Shown here piece by piece: positions 9,899 to 20,385 of a stretch of DNA of 64,000 nucleotides. Made by a program: the position numbers and the translations under genes. The notes below the pieces were generated by a model. It was not told the origin of the DNA. It saw only the letters and a program-made list of their open reading frames with translations, and made no database searches. Every line of letters begins with the position of its first letter. The stretch's first letter is position 1. Source of the DNA: Okeania sp. KiyG1 (lineage in GTDB: Bacteria; Cyanobacteriota; Cyanobacteriia; Cyanobacteriales; Microcoleaceae); NCBI RefSeq assembly GCF_014132355.1, contig NZ_BLZO01000086.1, positions 1 through 64,000 on the forward strand, in the 5' to 3' direction.

Positions 9899-12180
9899 AT
9901 GGATCATCAAAATTTACAAATATTGCTCGAAGCGAGAAGTATTTCTGCTTGTAATTCTTTACCGCCAGAATTGCAATTTATGGAAAAAGCTTTACAGCAT
10001 CAAGTAGATGTTTTTGAAGAATCTCGTAACCATGACATTATTCTTGACTTAGCTCCTACTGGCACTGGTAAAACTAATGCTGGTTTGTCAGTTCTTTTGC
10101 ATCAACCTCAGAAAACTGCCGTTTATATTGCTCCGACCAATGCATTAATAACTCAGCAAGCTGAAGCAGCAAAAAAATTTGTCCGAGAATCTGGTTTACC
10201 TCATTTAGTTATATCAGCTTCTGCTAGAGAAGTTAGGTCTTGGCCCGATAATAAGGTCGGCAAACGTAGGGGAGAAAAACTTTATAACTTGCTCCGAGAA
10301 CCAACAACTATTTTTCCGGAAGTGGGAGGAAATAGACCGATTTTATTGGTGACGAATCCTGATATTTTCTACTACGCAACTTTTTTTGCATATAATCAGC
10401 TAGATAGGGGAAATATTGCCAGTCAATTTTATAGTAAGTTTGCCACAGTAATTTTTGATGAGTTTCATTTATATAATGCCAAGCAGTTAGTAAGTTTACT
10501 TTTTTATCTGGCTCTTTCTCACATTTTTGGTTTTTTTAAACACGGACGAAAAATCGTTTTATTAACTGCCACTCCCGAACCTGCTTGTGAAAAGGCATTA
10601 GAAACTTTGGAAAAATCGGGAGTTAGAATTATCAGAATAAATGGAGAGGAAAGTCAAGCTAATTTATTGCCTTCTCAAACTTCTGTAAATTTGGAAATTC
10701 GACCCCAATTGGAAAAAGATGAATGGTTAACAGAATTAGCCAAAGAAGTTGTCAAACGTTATCGAGAAAAGCCAGAAGAAAATGGGGCAGTAGTCTTAGA
10801 CTCAAAAGATACAATTAATCGTTTGAGAGATTTATTAATTGCCCAAGGTTTAGAAGAAAAATTTGGCAGAATTACAGGTTCGACTCCATTTTCAGAAAGG
10901 TTAAAATCTGCTAACCGTCAAATAATTTTGGCAACTAATACAGTAGATGTCGGCTTTAACTTTGAAAAAAACCCTTCACCCACTAGGCAAAATTTAGATT
11001 GGTTAATTTTTCCGCAAGAGACCGCTTTTCTTTTTGGCAAAGAATAGGTAGAGTCGGCAGAATTTTAGGCAAGTCCGAAACAGATATTTCTTCAGAAGCG
11101 ATCGCTTACTTACCTGCTCAAGCTTGGGAACAAGATATTACTTCTTTAGATTTTTCTGGAGGGAGAAAAGCTCTGACTGAAATGTTAGAAAATTTGAGTT
11201 GTCTTGACCGACCTTTTTTAGAAATTTATTGGCGTTCGGAAGCCTTTTTAGAAATAGCTCGACCTCTCCTAGAGTTAGAGGAAAGTTTACAAAATTTGCC
11301 ACAGATTAAAGTTATTGCTCGACTTTATAGAACCATGCAATCTCTTTTCAGAGGTAAGCGAGATTGGAATTATTATCGTGGTCGGATGAAAGCTTTAAAA
11401 GGTGCAGAAGATATTGCTGAAAAGTCTCTCAAAGAAATTCAAAAAGGATGGAAATATATCAAGGGTGGTCAAGCCTTCGTCAGAACTTTCATCAAAGCTA
11501 ATTATCCTGATGAATGGGAAAATTTTCAGGCAGGTTATACAAAAATAGAAGACTACGAAAACTATTTTCAAGAAAATATAGAAGCTGCCAAAGAATTAAA
11601 ACAATTTGCTGAAATTTGGCAAGCTAGTTATGCTCCAATTTTTCAATTTCGAGATAGTTTGTTTGAGAGTTTAAATATTCGCGACCCCAAAGGTTTTTTA
11701 TTAGACGAATCAGACGAAACAGTTTTAGAACCTTTTCATCTTTTACGATTTTATGAATTTGTTGAAGATGGAGAATTTGTCCAACTTATTAGTCGTGCTA
11801 AAAATATCTATCAATTAAATTTTTATCTGCGATATAATGGTACTGCTGAAGAATTCAAAAATCACGAACTGAACAAATTAACCGCTTGGGAAAACTGTCG
11901 AATAGAACGTCGAATAAATGAAGCAATTTCTCCCACTCCCTTGCTCAAACAACTAGAAACAAAATTGTTACCTGGAGTAATAATTAATAAGACAGCTAAT
12001 ATGTGGATAATCATTCAACTCCAAAGAAAAGGAGTTTCCTCATATCCCATTTTTGTCTCCTGCGATGACTTTGAAAAAGAATATACTTTCTTCCCCGGTT
12101 TAACAGGTATTCTTAGCATTGCCATGTATGGTCATGTAATTAAACTTGAAGATGGAGAAGATTTTTATATTGCTGGTTAA
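9899..12180 (+). CDS. cas3: Type I-D Cas3' helicase, split by one frameshift
   Basis: SF2 helicase recruited to unwind target DNA. It lacks an HD domain, as expected for I-D. From ATG 9899: Walker A APTGTGKT at residues 52-59, DEFH box at 187-190, TATP motif at 223-226, then ATNTVDVGFNFEK. The frame breaks at the T5 run 11007-11011. Adding one T joins QNLDWLIF to SARDRFSFWQRIGRVGRILG, which contains the arginine-finger motif VI, and gives a 760-residue protein ending at 12180. As written, the first frame stops at 11045-11047 and the second is open from about 10999. The break separates motif VI from the rest, so the protein would be inactive unless the indel is a base-calling error or the T run is slippery. 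ATG 9899 is preferred to the upstream TTG at 9872 because MDHQNLQ matches the duplicated copies. Upstream lies the tandem array; cas6 follows after 271 bases. Confidence 0.85.
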
Positions 12181-12451
12181 AAATGTAGGTTGGGTTGAGG
12201 AACGTTAGCGCAGCTTATCCGAAGGATAAACCCAACATCTAATTTAATTCTGATAAAATGTTCTTTATTCTTGTCTGAAATTTCATACTTTTTATTGGTG
12301 GGTTACGGCAGATAGATCAATTAATTTTCAACAACCTAAATTATCTCCGCCTAACCCACTCTACAGAAATTTAACTTTTAATTTTGACTTTTAACTTCCG
12401 TCTAATCTTACTTTTGACTTTTGACTTTTAACTTTTAACTTTTAACTTCCA
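12181..12451 (+). repeat. Repeat-filled gap between cas3' and cas6
   Basis: No gene. It contains a 'taggttgggttgagg...ggataaacccaac' dispersed repeat with a 'gttagcgcagcttatccg' insert at about 12183-12236, and TTTTGACTTTTAACTT-type simple repeats at 12366-12448 directly before cas6. The same 'ttattggtgggttacgg' motif occurs near 3276, after cas10d. Confidence 0.6.
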
Positions 12452-13291
12452 ATGCCCTATAGTCTTGTCCTAAATCTAATACCAAAATCTCCTATTCCTA
12501 CCGGATACCTAACAGGTAGACATCTCCATGCTTTGTTCTTAACTTTAGTTAGTTCAGTCGATAGAAATTTAGGCGATCGCCTCCATGAAGCTACTGGTAA
12601 TAAACCTTTTACTGTTAGTCCTTTACAAACTAAAAAACCCTCCTCAAAAAGTCGCAAGCATACCCTCCAATGGCAACATAAAAAATTTATTCCAGCAAAT
12701 ACTAATTGTTGGTGGCGCATATCCCTTTTAGACGATAATTTATTCGGCGAATTAACTCAACTTTGGCTGAATATTAATCCCGACCAACCTTGGCATTTAG
12801 GTCCGGCAAATTTAAACATTATTAGTATTCTTAGTACGCCTAAATCCAATCGACCTTGGGTAACTTCTTTTTCTTATCAAGAAATCTATGAAAATGCTTC
12901 TGATTCTCAGAGAATTATTACTTTAAATTTTGCTACTCCTACTTGTTTTCGACAAGGCAGTTATGATACGCCGATGCCAACTAAAGATTGTGTCTTTAAT
13001 TCTCTGTTAAATCGTTGGGATAAATATAGTGGGATGGAATTTTTTGAAATTCCACTTGAATCTATTTATCCAAGTTATCTGGATATTAATACAGAAATTG
13101 TTACTGATTCTAGAAGTAAATTTATTGGCGTTATCGGTGAGGTTAGTTATCGAATTTTTGGGGATATTGAACCAGAGAAAATTAAACAAATAAATGCTTT
13201 AGCTGACTTTGCTATTTATTGTGGTTTAGGAAGAAAAACCCCTATGGGTATGGGAATGACGAGGAGGAGGAGTAGGGAAGTGGGGGAGTAG
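12452..13291 (+). CDS. cas6: CRISPR pre-crRNA endonuclease Cas6
   Basis: Processes the CRISPR transcript by cutting below the repeat hairpin. It has 279 residues. The N-terminal ferredoxin-like strand is followed by TGRHLHALFL (His24 and His26, candidate catalytic residues), and the C-terminal glycine-rich loop FAIYCGLGRKTPMGMGM is the family hallmark. The C-terminal residues RRRSREVGE are encoded by the beginning of a GGAGTAGGG simple repeat, so the original stop may have been altered by repeat expansion. No ribosome binding site stands out; the region just upstream is simple-sequence DNA. The cognate repeat has a seven-base-pair hairpin suited to Cas6 cleavage. Confidence 0.85.
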   Translation: MPYSLVLNLIPKSPIPTGYLTGRHLHALFLTLVSSVDRNLGDRLHEATGNKPFTVSPLQTKKPSSKSRKHTLQWQHKKFIPANTNCWWRISLLDDNLFGELTQLWLNINPDQPWHLGPANLNIISILSTPKSNRPWVTSFSYQEIYENASDSQRIITLNFATPTCFRQGSYDTPMPTKDCVFNSLLNRWDKYSGMEFFEIPLESIYPSYLDINTEIVTDSRSKFIGVIGEVSYRIFGDIEPEKIKQINALADFAIYCGLGRKTPMGMGMTRRRSREVGE

Positions 13292-13824
13292 GGAAGTAGG
13301 GAAGTAGGGGAGTAGGGGAGTAGGGGAGTAGGGGAGTAGGGGAGTAGGGGAGAGAGGGAGTGTAGGAAGTGTGGGGAGTAGGGGAGAAGTAAAAATATGA
13401 ATAATTAATATGCTACGAACTAATAATTCTTAAAAAGGTTATTCAGCAAGAAATAGTTTGTTATTTTCTCTATTTAGACTCGCAATGACAGAAAAATTCT
13501 CGATAAATTAAGTCTGAATATCTACTAAGTTCCCATGCAAAATTAATTCCCGAATAATTAATTCCCGAATAATTAATAATTAATAATTAAATAATTCGCG
13601 CCTTGAAGCCTCCCCTTTTAAGGGGAAATAAATAAATAAATAATATTTCCTTATATTCAATCCTCTCGGTTTTAACCAGAGGTAATTATCAATTATCCAT
13701 TATCAATTATCCATTATCCATTAATGAAACATCTTATTTACTTCCTGTTCCCTAATCCCTGTTTCCTTTCTCAACCAGAAAATTACTAAAAGTACGACTA
13801 CTTATTAAAATTTGAGGTTTTTTT
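13264..13824 (+). repeat. G-rich simple repeat and MITE-like hairpin between cas6 and cas4
   Basis: From 13264 to about 13385 the DNA is a degenerate tandem repeat of GGGGAGTA, beginning inside cas6. At 13550-13590 there is 'attcccgaataattaat' repetition. At about 13598-13690 lies a hairpin element (cgccttgaagcctcccctttt ... cggttttaaccagaggtaat) of the same family as the 174-bp array at 40856. No gene is seen in the remainder. The cas4 start is preceded by a poorly defined GAGG. Confidence 0.7.
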
Positions 13825-14418
13825 ATGCAAAATACTGATTATGTTCCAATTGCTGCTTTGAATCAATATAGTTATTGCCCACATCGTTTTTGGCGGATGT
13901 TTTGTGCTGGAGAATTTGTGGATAATCAATACACAATTGAAGGTACAACTTTACATGACCGGGTTCATACTTTAGGTGAAGAAAACCGGGAAGATGTTTG
14001 GCAAGTTCGTGCTGTTTGGTTAAAGTCAGAAAAATATAAATTAATCGGCAAATCAGATTTAATCGAAGCTGAAAATGGAGAGTTTTTTCCAGTGGAATAT
14101 AAACGGGGAAAAAAAGGAAAATGGGATAATGATGAATTACAAGTTTGCGCTCAAGCTTTGTGTTTAGAAGAGATGACCGGGAAAAATATTAATACTGGTT
14201 ATATCTATTATGCTGAATCTCATCGTCGGCAACTTGTAGAAATTTCCACAGAATTAAGAAACCAGGCGATCGCTACTATTTCTGATGTGTTGAAGTTATG
14301 GGAGTCGGGAATTATACCTCTGGCAATTTATAGTACTCGTTGTCGTGGTTGTAGTCTTTTTTCTCAATGTTTACCTCTGGCAAATGAGCGGGTAAATAAA
14401 TATCTAGAAGAAGCTTAA
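13825..14418 (+). CDS. cas4: CRISPR adaptation nuclease Cas4
   Basis: RecB-like, iron-sulfur nuclease that trims prespacers and helps select the PAM with Cas1-Cas2. It has 197 residues. Cluster cysteines are C18 (YSYCPHRF) and C173, C176, C182 (CRGCSLFSQC). The nuclease core shows H44, D78 (IGKSDLIE), E91 and K93 (PVEYKRGK) and Q106, the RecB/Cas4 pattern. All key residues are present and the frame is intact. It stands alone between repeat-filled gaps rather than overlapping cas1, which is unusual for an adaptation module. Confidence 0.9.
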   Translation: MQNTDYVPIAALNQYSYCPHRFWRMFCAGEFVDNQYTIEGTTLHDRVHTLGEENREDVWQVRAVWLKSEKYKLIGKSDLIEAENGEFFPVEYKRGKKGKWDNDELQVCAQALCLEEMTGKNINTGYIYYAESHRRQLVEISTELRNQAIATISDVLKLWESGIIPLAIYSTRCRGCSLFSQCLPLANERVNKYLEEA

Positions 14419-14802
14419 ATGTAGGTTGATTTGAGGGACAAAACCCAACATTCAAGCCCCCTAAATCCCCCAATCTTGGGGGACTTTTAGAAGCAATAGA
14501 TAGACTCTTGTTCCCCCCAAAGTTGGGGGGCTAGGGGGGCAAAATTCCCCAAAGTTTAAATGTAGGTTGGGTAGAGGGACGTTAGCCAAGCTTATCCTTA
14601 GGATAAACCCAACATTCAAGCCCCCTAAATCCCCCAATCTTGGGGGACTTTTAGAAGCAAATAGATTCTTGTTCCCCCCAAAATTGGGGGGCTAGGGGGG
14701 CAAAATTAAGTATCAAAAAACTTTTCAGATATCCTCTGAATACCTGATGAATGATAACTAATAACTAATAACTGATAACTAACAACTAATAACTGAAAAA
14801 AA
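14419..14802 (+). repeat. Duplicated G/C-run hairpin element between cas4 and cas1
   Basis: Two near-identical copies, about 14418-14553 and 14558-14706. Each has 'tgtaggttg...aacccaacattcaag' followed by a long inverted repeat (CCCCCTAAATCCCCCAATC ... TTGGGGGGCTAGGGGGG). The second copy carries a small extra insert (gttagccaagcttatcc). Short 'taactaataactgataact' repeats fill 14755-14800 up to the cas1 start. The hairpins could attenuate transcription, though nothing here proves it. Confidence 0.75.
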
Positions 14803-15807
14803 ATGGGAACTACTTACATCACTAATGAAGATGCTTTTATCGGCAAAAATGATGAACGTTTAATCGTCAAAGCCGATAAACAAAAACTTTTAGATATACC
14901 ATTAATTAAAGTAGATGGTGTTGTCGTTTTAGGTCGAGCTACTGTTTCTCCAGCAGTAGTAATGGAATTATTATCGCGACAACTTCCTTTATCTTTTCTA
15001 ACAGCTAATGGCAAATATTTAGGCAGACTAGAACCGGAAATGACTAAAAATATTTTCGTTCGTTCCGCTCAATGGAAAGCTGCTGGAAAATCTGAACAAG
15101 CTGTTCATGCTGTTAAAGGTTTTGTTAGGGGAAAATTGAAGAATTATCGGAATATTTTATTGCGTCGGCAAAGAGAATCTTCCGAATTAGATTTCCAGCT
15201 ACCTTTGAAAAAAATAGATGGAGCGATCGCCCCAATTAATTCTACTAACAATATAGATTCTTTACGGGGATTAGAAGGTGCTGGTAGTGCCACTTATTTT
15301 GGCTGTTTTAATCAATTAATTAAAGGGTCAGATTTTACCTTTGAAGCTCGGAGACGTCGCCCCCCTACAGACCCAGTTAATTCCCTATTAAGTTTGGGTT
15401 ATGCTTTGTTGCGCCATGACGTACAAAGTGCCGTAAATATTGTTGGTTTCGATCCTTATTTGGGGTATTTACATTATGAACGTTATGGTCGTCCTTCCTT
15501 AGCTTTAGATTTGATGGAAGAGTTTCGTCCGTTGGTAGTAGATATGGTAGTTTTTTCTGCTGTAAATAAACGGACTTTAACTGCCGAAGATTTTACAACT
15601 GAACCTATAAGTGGAGCAGTTTCTTTGACCAAAGATGGGTTGAAAAAATTCCTGACTTTATATGAAAAAAGGAAGCAGTTTAAGTTTAAACACCCAGTAA
15701 TGCAACGTCAATATACTTACCGAGAAGCTTTTGAAGTTCAGGCACGGTTGTTGGCTAAATATTTGATGGGAGAAACTGACCAATATCCACCTTTAATTAT
15801 GCGTTAG
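14803..15807 (+). CDS. cas1: CRISPR integrase Cas1
   Basis: Catalytic subunit of the spacer integrase. It has 334 residues, a normal length. Active-site positions are E158 (RGLEGAGSATYF), H224 (GYLHYERYGRPS) and the acidic residues in LALDLMEEFRP (D236, E239). The N-terminal beta domain (PLIKVDGVVVLGRATVS) and the helical C-terminal domain are complete and uninterrupted. It lies between cas4 and cas2 and next to the array, as expected. A hairpin and 76 bases separate it from the cas2 start. It appears functional. Confidence 0.93.
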   Translation: MGTTYITNEDAFIGKNDERLIVKADKQKLLDIPLIKVDGVVVLGRATVSPAVVMELLSRQLPLSFLTANGKYLGRLEPEMTKNIFVRSAQWKAAGKSEQAVHAVKGFVRGKLKNYRNILLRRQRESSELDFQLPLKKIDGAIAPINSTNNIDSLRGLEGAGSATYFGCFNQLIKGSDFTFEARRRRPPTDPVNSLLSLGYALLRHDVQSAVNIVGFDPYLGYLHYERYGRPSLALDLMEEFRPLVVDMVVFSAVNKRTLTAEDFTTEPISGAVSLTKDGLKKFLTLYEKRKQFKFKHPVMQRQYTYREAFEVQARLLAKYLMGETDQYPPLIMR

Positions 15808-15824
15808 ATTTTTCCTGGTTTTCT

Positions 15825-15853
15825 ACCTCAGTTTTTTTCGCTAAAACTGGGGT
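15825..15853 (+). terminator. Hairpin between cas1 and cas2
   Basis: ACCTCAGTTTT and AAAACTGGGGT form an imperfect inverted repeat around a TTTCGCT loop. There is no clear U-tract after the stem, so it may be an mRNA processing or attenuation site rather than a true terminator. Confidence 0.3.
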
Positions 15854-15883
15854 TTGATTGTTGATTTTGAGGAGATAATTTTT

Positions 15884-16156
15884 ATGTATGTGGTTGTTTG
15901 TTATGATGTTTCTGATGATAAACGTCGGACAAAAATTCATAATATTTTAAAGTCTTATGGTCAGTGGATGCAGTATAGTATTTTTGAGTGTGATTTAACT
16001 CAGACTCAATATGCTAAATTGCGGGGTCGTTTGTCTAAATTGCTGAAGGCCCAGGAAGATAATATTCGTTTTTATTTTCTATGCCAATGTTGTCAGGGAA
16101 AAGTAGAACGGATTGGTGGGCCAGAGGTGAGGGACGATACTATATTTTTTGTTTAG
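15884..16156 (+). CDS. cas2: CRISPR adaptation protein Cas2
   Basis: Structural partner of Cas1. From the ATG at 15884 it is 90 residues: MYVVVCYDVSDDKRRTKIHN, with the conserved aspartate D8 after the first beta strand, then YGQWMQYSIFECDL and a C-terminal TIFFV strand. I prefer 15884 to the TTG at 15854 because GAGGAG lies 9-14 bases upstream and the protein then begins directly with the ferredoxin-fold strand. It is the last cas gene before the leader. Confidence 0.92.
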   Translation: MYVVVCYDVSDDKRRTKIHNILKSYGQWMQYSIFECDLTQTQYAKLRGRLSKLLKAQEDNIRFYFLCQCCQGKVERIGGPEVRDDTIFFV

Positions 16157-16420
16157 AAATTAGATATAAATGCGACGATCGGTAGCTGTAGAAATTGAGA
16201 GGGAGAAAATAATGGCTGAAATTAAGTCTGGAAAAGGGTTTGATTTGTGTGGAGGGTTAGAGGCGATCGTCGCAAATTCTCTATTGCCTGTCTGGCGGGG
16301 GTTTTGGCAAAATACCTTTGTTTGGATATTGCAAATTTTTGATGGATTATGTTATTCTTTAGTAGATGGTCGCAATCGAACCTTGAAAACTAAATATGGT
16401 AAGGGTTCTAAAATCCTGCG
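16157..16420 (+). promoter_or_regulatory. CRISPR leader region
   Basis: 264 bases between cas2 and the first repeat, where a leader with the array promoter and integration signals is expected. Its location beside the adaptation genes and the repeat orientation both place the leader on this side. A 94-codon frame (16170-16454) crosses it but ends inside the first repeat. A smaller start at 16212 with GAGGGAG upstream exists, but I see no protein similarity and treat it as chance. Confidence 0.6.
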
Positions 16421-19400
16421 GTTTAAACATTACAAAATCCCTATTAGGGATTGAAACAGACCCCGATGAGTGCATCTTTGTGGTGATTAATGTTTAAACA
16501 TTACAAAATCCCTATTAGGGATTGAAACTAGGATTAGGCGAACCTGCCCATCGCTAACAGCGTTTAAACATTACAAAATCCCTATTAGGGATTGAAACTA
16601 ATTTGTAACTATTCAATTTATCGTCATCTTTTAGTTTAAACATTACAAAATCCCTATTAGGGATTGAAACGAATCCAATCAGAAGGAACCCAATCACCGA
16701 ACAAATGTTTAAACATTACAAAATCCCTATTAGGGATTGAAACTTCGACGATTTGTCCTAAAAAAGATGCAGCATTGAGTTTAAACATTACAAAATCCCT
16801 ATTAGGGATTGAAACTTCTTCAATGTAGTTAGTTATGAATTTTTCTTCTGGTTTAAACATTACAAAATCCCTATTAGGGATTGAAACCCTAATAACTCAG
16901 GAATGAAATCACTGATTGGTTTAAACATTACAAAATCCCTATTAGGGATTGAAACGATCTGAATCTTCATCTACAAACACGCGCTACAGTAAGTTTAAAC
17001 ATTACAAAATCCCTATTAGGGATTGAAACAAGTTGAGTGCAAGAAAAAAGCTATTGAATTTGTAATCAAGTTTAAACATTACAAAATCCCTATTAGGGAT
17101 TGAAACCTACAATGATTTGAGTTTGCAATCTTAACAATTGTACTCAAGTTTAAACATTACAAAATCCCTATTAGGGATTGAAACAAGCTCTGCCTTCTGA
17201 GGAGTAATATTCGTAGTGTAATTGTTTAAACATTACAAAATCCCTATTAGGGATTGAAACATCACTCTTTTAATGGCATTACTAATTCCCTGTTTAAACA
17301 TTACAAAATCCCTATTAGGGATTGAAACTAGTAATTTAAGCGATCGCCTAATTCTTTGCCCAGTTTAAACATTACAAAATCCCTATTAGGGATTGAAACT
17401 ATCTCGAAGTTGATAGAGGATCAAATCTTCCATGTTTAAACATTACAAAATCCCTATTAGGGATTGAAACTTGTTATTTTTGCTTACCCTTCTGATATTT
17501 TCGTTTAAACATTACAAAATCCCTATTAGGGATTGAAACATCTCCTATCTCATCATCTTTGAAAGACCTACCTGAGTTTAAACATTACAAAATCCCTATT
17601 AGGGATTGAAACAGATAGGGGGTAAATTAGTAAATTCTTGCTCAAGTTTAAACATTACAAAATCCCTATTAGGGATTGAAACAGCAATTCCTCCCCCCCA
17701 TAATTTGGTATATCTAGTTTAAACATTACAAAATCCCTATTAGGGATTGAAACAAAGGTATATCAAACGGAGAGGTGTTCTTTACTGGGTTTAAACATTA
17801 CAAAATCCCTATTAGGGATTGAAACAAATTGATTGAAAATATCAATGCAATAGCCTCTCGTTTAAACATTACAAAATCCCTATTAGGGATTGAAACATTG
17901 TTGCTCCATTGACGTGCCCCAAATCATCCCTGTTTAAACATTACAAAATCCCTATTAGGGATTGAAACGAATTTTACTGAACTGTTTTCATGCATGGAAT
18001 CAGTTTAAACATTACAAAATCCCTATTAGGGATTGAAACTACCTTCAAACATCCCGAGGCATAGTCCCTCATTGTTTAAACATTACAAAATCCCTATTAG
18101 GGATTGAAACCATAGAGAGCATTAATAGTATTTTCAATCTCCTTGTTTAAACATTACAAAATCCCTATTAGGGATTGAAACTGGCTGAGGATTCCTTTTA
18201 AGGCTCAAATGTGCCCAGTTTAAACATTACAAAATCCCTATTAGGGATTGAAACACTCCCACTATATCCAGTATTTTTGATATCACCTGTTTAAACATTA
18301 CAAAATCCCTATTAGGGATTGAAACATAGTTCCTGATTGTGTTTTAGTCCGTCGTGAAAGTTTAAACATTACAAAATCCCTATTAGGGATTGAAACATGC
18401 ACAATTATAGAAGAACCAGCATGCTCAAACAGTTTAAACATTACAAAATCCCTATTAGGGATTGAAACAAACACTGGACCTGCTTTTAGTGAAGATGATC
18501 CTGTTTAAACATTACAAAATCCCTATTAGGGATTGAAACAGAATAATAACTTTCTCTCCCCTGCTTCTGCGGATTTAAATCAGTTTAAACATTACAAAAT
18601 CCCTATTAGGGATTGAAACGAGTGTATGTTCTCTGGCCCTACCAAAGCAACCGCTGTTTAAACATTACAAAATCCCTATTAGGGATTGAAACGGAGCTGT
18701 AGGGACTGCTTTGGGTAGTCTAGGGGCGTTTAAACATTACAAAATCCCTATTAGGGATTGAAACACTGGCAGAACAGATTTACAGAAGTACTTAGAGCGT
18801 TTAAACATTACAAAATCCCTATTAGGGATTGAAACGATGCTGTTGTCTTGAAAAGTGAAGTATCAAATCAGTTTAAACATTACAAAATCCCTATTAGGGA
18901 TTGAAACGTGTGACGACTAGACAGTTCACTAGACAGTGAGAATAGTTTAAACATTACAAAATCCCTATTAGGGATTGAAACTTGCTTCTTTTCTGACAAT
19001 GACAAGAAAAAGAAAAGTTTAAACATTACAAAATCCCTATTAGGGATTGAAACATATTGAAGTAGTTATTATTAGGAGTGAAATTATTATGGGTTTAAAC
19101 ATTACAAAATCCCTATTAGGGATTGAAACTGATAGAACTTGGAACTGATAGCCATTTTTCCAGGTTTAAACATTACAAAATCCCTATTAGGGATTGAAAC
19201 CAATAGGTCTTGACTGCAACTCCTTTCCTCACAATATGTTTAAACATTACAAAATCCCTATTAGGGATTGAAACCCAATTAACTAAATAGTAGTCTGTTT
19301 GACAGGCTAGTTTAAACATTACAAAATCCCTATTAGGGATTGAAACAAAAGGGGCGACTCAATTAAAACTATTTGATACTGTTTAAACATTACAAAATCC

Positions 19401-20224
19401 CTATTAGGGATTGAAACTGCGGGTGGTGTGATGGTGAAAGAATCTGCCAAGAAGTTTAAACATTACAAAATCCCTATTAGGGATTGAAACTAAGAACCAA
19501 CTATTCTCAGCAGCTTGCTGAAGTTGCTGTTTAAACATTACAAAATCCCTATTAGGGATTGAAACTTGCTGAATTGTCAGCACTTTCCAGGCTGGCATTG
19601 TTTAAACATTACAAAATCCCTATTAGGGATTGAAACCTGATATCACTGATTTTAAGACCTCGGTTTTTCCTGTTTAAACATTACAAAATCCCTATTAGGG
19701 ATTGAAACCTTGGAGGCTTTTCATGCAAAGACAATAGCCTATAGTTTAAACATTACAAAATCCCTATTAGGGATTGAAACATTAGCCATTTCAAAGATTC
19801 TTTTTCTGATATATGTTTAAACATTACAAAATCCCTATTAGGGATTGAAACTTCAAGAATAAAGAATAGTGTGCTTGTGTAGCCTTGTTTAAACATTACA
19901 AAATCCCTATTAGGGATTGAAACCAGATAAGCCTGAATTTTTAAACATAGTAAAGTACAGAGTTTAAACATTACAAAATCCCTATTAGGGATTGAAACAT
20001 TAACAGCACAAATTGACGAAAATTTGTAATAATTTCAAGTTCTGTTTAAACATTACAAAATCCCTATTAGGGATTGAAACAGTAAGAGAGAAGCTCAATA
20101 TATATTCATGTATATCGTTTAAACATTACAAAATCCCTATTAGGGATTGAAACCTTTGTGTACTTCTAGAAGATCAAAAATTTTACAGTTTAAACATTAC
20201 AAAATCCCTATTAGGGATTGAAAC
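16421..20224 (+). CRISPR. Type I-D CRISPR array, 53 repeats and 52 spacers
   Basis: The 37-bp repeat starts GTTTAAACATTACAAAATCC and ends CTATTAGGGATTGAAAC. It contains a seven-base-pair stem AATCCCT/AGGGATT around ATT. Cas6 cleavage under this stem would leave the common ATTGAAAC handle. I counted 53 repeat starts from 16421 to 20188, spaced 68-82 bases apart, giving spacers of 31-45 nt (most 33-36; the longest at 19999-20043 and 18540-18582). The repeats I read are all identical, including the last one. Orientation follows the cas operon, with the leader on the left. Spacer 13 (17329-17362) contains a HIP1 octamer. Confidence 0.98.
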
Positions 20225-20385
20225 AATGAGACCACCACCAATTTAATGCTTCTGTAAATGAACAAGAACAAGTTATTTTAGTCCAGTAGGGTGTGTTAAC
20301 GAAGTGTAACGCACCGCAAATTTACAATGCTTCGGTGGGTTACGCTGACGCTAACCCACCCTACTAGCTGGAAACTAACTGCTAA
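20225..20385. repeat. Short gap after the array with a dispersed repeat
   Basis: About 60 bases of unique AT-rich sequence follow the last repeat. Then comes an inverted-repeat element with 'ccagtagggtgtgttaacg...gtaacgcacc' and 'ggtgggttacgc...ctaacccacccta' (about 20281-20366), also found near 22370. The array end and the hupL stop converge here. This palindrome is the only candidate transcription stop I can see. Confidence 0.5.

Noticed and set aside
16170-16454. 94-codon frame between cas2 and the array
   Set aside because: It ends inside the first repeat, lies in the expected leader, and shows no recognisable protein motif.
16657-19971. Minus-strand frames with the repeated peptide VSIPNRDFVMFK inside the array
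   Set aside because: They are translations of the CRISPR repeat; the repeat unit leaves an open frame by chance.
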